The position numbers were made by a program, and so were the translations under genes. A DNA stretch of 8,376 nt from Flavobacteriaceae bacterium (GTDB lineage: Bacteria; Bacteroidota; Bacteroidia; Flavobacteriales; Flavobacteriaceae): positions 1 to 8,376 of the forward strand of contig JAQWFV010000074.1 in NCBI GenBank assembly GCA_029238555.1, written 5' to 3'. Shown piece by piece: positions 7,144-8,376 of the stretch; within the stretch, counting starts at the first letter, position 1; each line of letters opens with the position of its first letter. A model generated the notes under the pieces. It saw nothing but the letters and a program-made list of their open reading frames with translations. It searched no databases and was not told the DNA's origin.

Positions 7144-7455
7144 ATGTTTTTATTTAACGTTACCACACATTTAGACGAAGCGCAAGAGGCAGATTGGCTG
7201 CTCTGGATGCAAGAAGAACACATCCCTACCCTACTTAAAGGAGATTACTTTAACACCGCAACCCTCACCAAGGTCATGGTAGAAGAACCTATGGGAGGCG
7301 TTACTTACACCGTGCAATACACCACAGACCACAAAGCCATTATCAATGGTCTTTACGACAGACAGGCGGCAGATTTAGAGGCACAGCTTATGAAAAAATT
7401 CGGCAGTGAAGTGCTGAGTTTTAAAACACCGCTTAAAATTATTGGCCAATACTAA
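7144..7455 (+). CDS. DUF4286 family protein
   Basis: A 103-residue cytoplasmic protein without signal peptide or membrane segment. It resembles the Bacteroidota family DUF4286: an N-terminal beta strand (MFLFNVT), a helix with WLLWMQEEHIP (residues 18-28) and a central YTVQY strand (55-59) after GGV, then a helix with LMKKFGSEVL and a final strand ending KTPLKII. The strand-helix order suggests a small alpha/beta fold, possibly ferredoxin-like, but that is inference. No catalytic motif can be named and the function is unknown. It lies 3 bases after serS and 19 bases before rsmA, so it is probably expressed with both; my recollection is that this neighbourhood recurs in Bacteroidota. A role in translation or ribosome maturation is guilt by association only. 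Confidence 0.85.
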   Translation: MFLFNVTTHLDEAQEADWLLWMQEEHIPTLLKGDYFNTATLTKVMVEEPMGGVTYTVQYTTDHKAIINGLYDRQAADLEAQLMKKFGSEVLSFKTPLKIIGQY

Positions 7456-7474
7456 CCTTTAGCATATTATTCCC

Positions 7475-8335
7475 ATGGGAAAACACAAAAAAGTTGGAAA
7501 GTACCAGAATTGGGATAAAGAAGAAGACTCCAGCGCGGTTAGGGCAAAAAAACACCTCGGACAGCACTTTTTAAAAGATCAAGTAGTCGCTAGAAAAATA
7601 GCGGAAACGCTCTTGCTCAACGGTTATGACAATGTCATTGAAATTGGCCCAGGAACTGGGGTGCTTACCCAATACCTACTAGAGCAAGACATTAATCTAT
7701 TGGCCTTAGACTTAGATAGAGAGTCTATAGAATATTTAAAAACTGACTTTGAGATTAACCACCTCAAATTACTTCAGCGTAAAAAATCATTTGAGGTTCG
7801 CAATGCAGACTTTCTCAAAGAAGACCTTAGCGCACTTTTTAATGGGGCCCCCTTTGGTATCACTGGAAATTTCCCTTACAACATTTCCACCCAAATTGTG
7901 TTTAAAATGCTTGAATACAAGGATAGGATCCCTGAATTCACAGGAATGTTTCAAAAAGAAGTGGCCCAGCGAATCTGTGAAAAAGAGGGCAGTAAGGCAT
8001 ACGGCATACTTTCTGTGTTAGTTCAGGCTTTCTACGAAGCAGAATACTTATTCACCGTACATCCTGAAGTATTTAACCCGCCCCCAAAAGTTCAATCGGG
8101 TGTTTTGAGACTCACCCGAAAAGACAATCTCACTATTGATTGTTCTGAAACGCTATTAAAAACGGTTGTGAAAGCCGCTTTTAACCAAAGAAGAAAGACC
8201 CTTAGAAACAGTCTAAAAACTTTACAACTTTCTGAGAATCTAACCAAAGATGCTATCTTTGATAAAAGACCCGAACAAATTTCTGTTGCAGACTTTATTG
8301 CACTGACAAAGAAAATAGCCCATGACACCCTTTAA
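7475..8335 (+). CDS. rsmA: 16S rRNA (adenine1518-N6/adenine1519-N6)-dimethyltransferase
   Basis: RsmA (KsgA) dimethylates two adjacent adenines in the 3'-terminal helix 45 of 16S rRNA late in 30S assembly, using S-adenosylmethionine. Motifs seen are LGQHFL (29-33 region), the SAM-binding loop [10 protein letters not shown] (56-65), the acidic residue in ALDLDRE (77-83), NADFL (110-114), the catalytic NFPYNIS (132-138, family NxPY) and the C-terminal [13 protein letters not shown] (236-248). Length is 286 residues. The N-terminus has a basic extension of about 25 residues before AKKHLGQ; there is no in-frame ATG, GTG or TTG between position 7475 and that block, so this ATG is the only plausible start in the normal set. 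The end overlaps the next start by 14 bases. The assignment is secure. Confidence 0.97.
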   Translation: MGKHKKVGKYQNWDKEEDSSAVRAKKHLGQHFLKDQVVARKIAETLLLNGYDNVIEIGPGTGVLTQYLLEQDINLLALDLDRESIEYLKTDFEINHLKLLQRKKSFEVRNADFLKEDLSALFNGAPFGITGNFPYNISTQIVFKMLEYKDRIPEFTGMFQKEVAQRICEKEGSKAYGILSVLVQAFYEAEYLFTVHPEVFNPPPKVQSGVLRLTRKDNLTIDCSETLLKTVVKAAFNQRRKTLRNSLKTLQLSENLTKDAIFDKRPEQISVADFIALTKKIAHDTL

Positions 8336-8376
8336 ACTCACCGCAGAACTTTTAGAAGATATCGCAGTTCTTATTT
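8322..8376 (+). CDS. N-terminus of a downstream gene, possibly magnesium transporter MgtE (3' end outside window)
   Basis: An ATG at 8322 opens a frame that runs to the window edge, giving 18 residues, [18 protein letters not shown]. It overlaps the rsmA 3' end by 14 bases in a different frame, which fits a tightly packed operon. The F-[KE]-L-[TS]-x-E-L-[LI]-x-x-I pattern resembles the start of Bacteroidota MgtE proteins, and as I recall mgtE commonly follows rsmA in Flavobacteriia. With so few residues the identity is a suggestion based mainly on context, so no symbol is assigned. Confidence 0.5.
   Translation, partial: MTPFKLTAELLEDIAVLI

Noticed and set aside
6822..7223. Minus-strand open frame of 133 codons opposite serS and the DUF4286 gene
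   Set aside because: It covers the conserved SerRS motif 3 region on the other strand, and its composition fits a reverse-strand shadow of that coding sequence.
8092..8328. Minus-strand open frame of 78 codons opposite the rsmA 3' end
   Set aside because: It is antisense to the conserved RsmA C-terminal domain, and the hydrophobic look is a by-product of Lys/Glu codons read in reverse.

Overview
The window looks like a chromosomal segment from a member of the Bacteroidota, most likely class Flavobacteriia. Three things point there: a secreted protein with a type IX secretion (T9SS) C-terminal sorting domain, a DUF4286-type gene next to serS and rsmA, and the absence of clear Shine-Dalgarno sites. 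It appears moderately AT-rich and is almost fully coding; no stretch over about 60 bases lacks a gene. I see no tRNA, rRNA, CRISPR array, transposase or prophage gene.

Layout. Positions 1-315 (+) hold the C-terminal part of peptidyl-tRNA hydrolase, cut by the window edge. Positions 336-4807 hold two minus-strand genes: a 1265-residue secreted metzincin-type metalloprotease, then a 225-residue lipoprotein whose start overlaps the protease stop by 4 bases. The lipoprotein ends 20 bases from the pth stop, in a convergent arrangement. A 49-base spacer separates the protease start from the divergent ribF.

From 4857 to the end is a plus-strand housekeeping run: ribF (riboflavin kinase/FAD synthetase), serS (seryl-tRNA synthetase), a small DUF4286-family gene, rsmA/ksgA (16S rRNA dimethyladenosine methyltransferase), and the first 18 codons of a gene that may be mgtE. 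Gaps are 55, 3 and 19 bases, then a 14-base overlap, so serS onward is probably one operon.

How it fits together. pth, serS and rsmA serve translation and ribosome maturation, and ribF makes FMN and FAD. The minus-strand pair is different in kind: an exported multidomain protease and an envelope lipoprotein, both carrying fibronectin-III-like beta-sandwich modules, probably co-translated. It is the accessory part of an otherwise conservative region. I found no convincing new defence, mobile or RNA system. The points most worth checking are the coupled protease/lipoprotein pair, a palindromic repeat-like segment inside the protease gene, and the uncharacterised DUF4286 gene in the translation operon.
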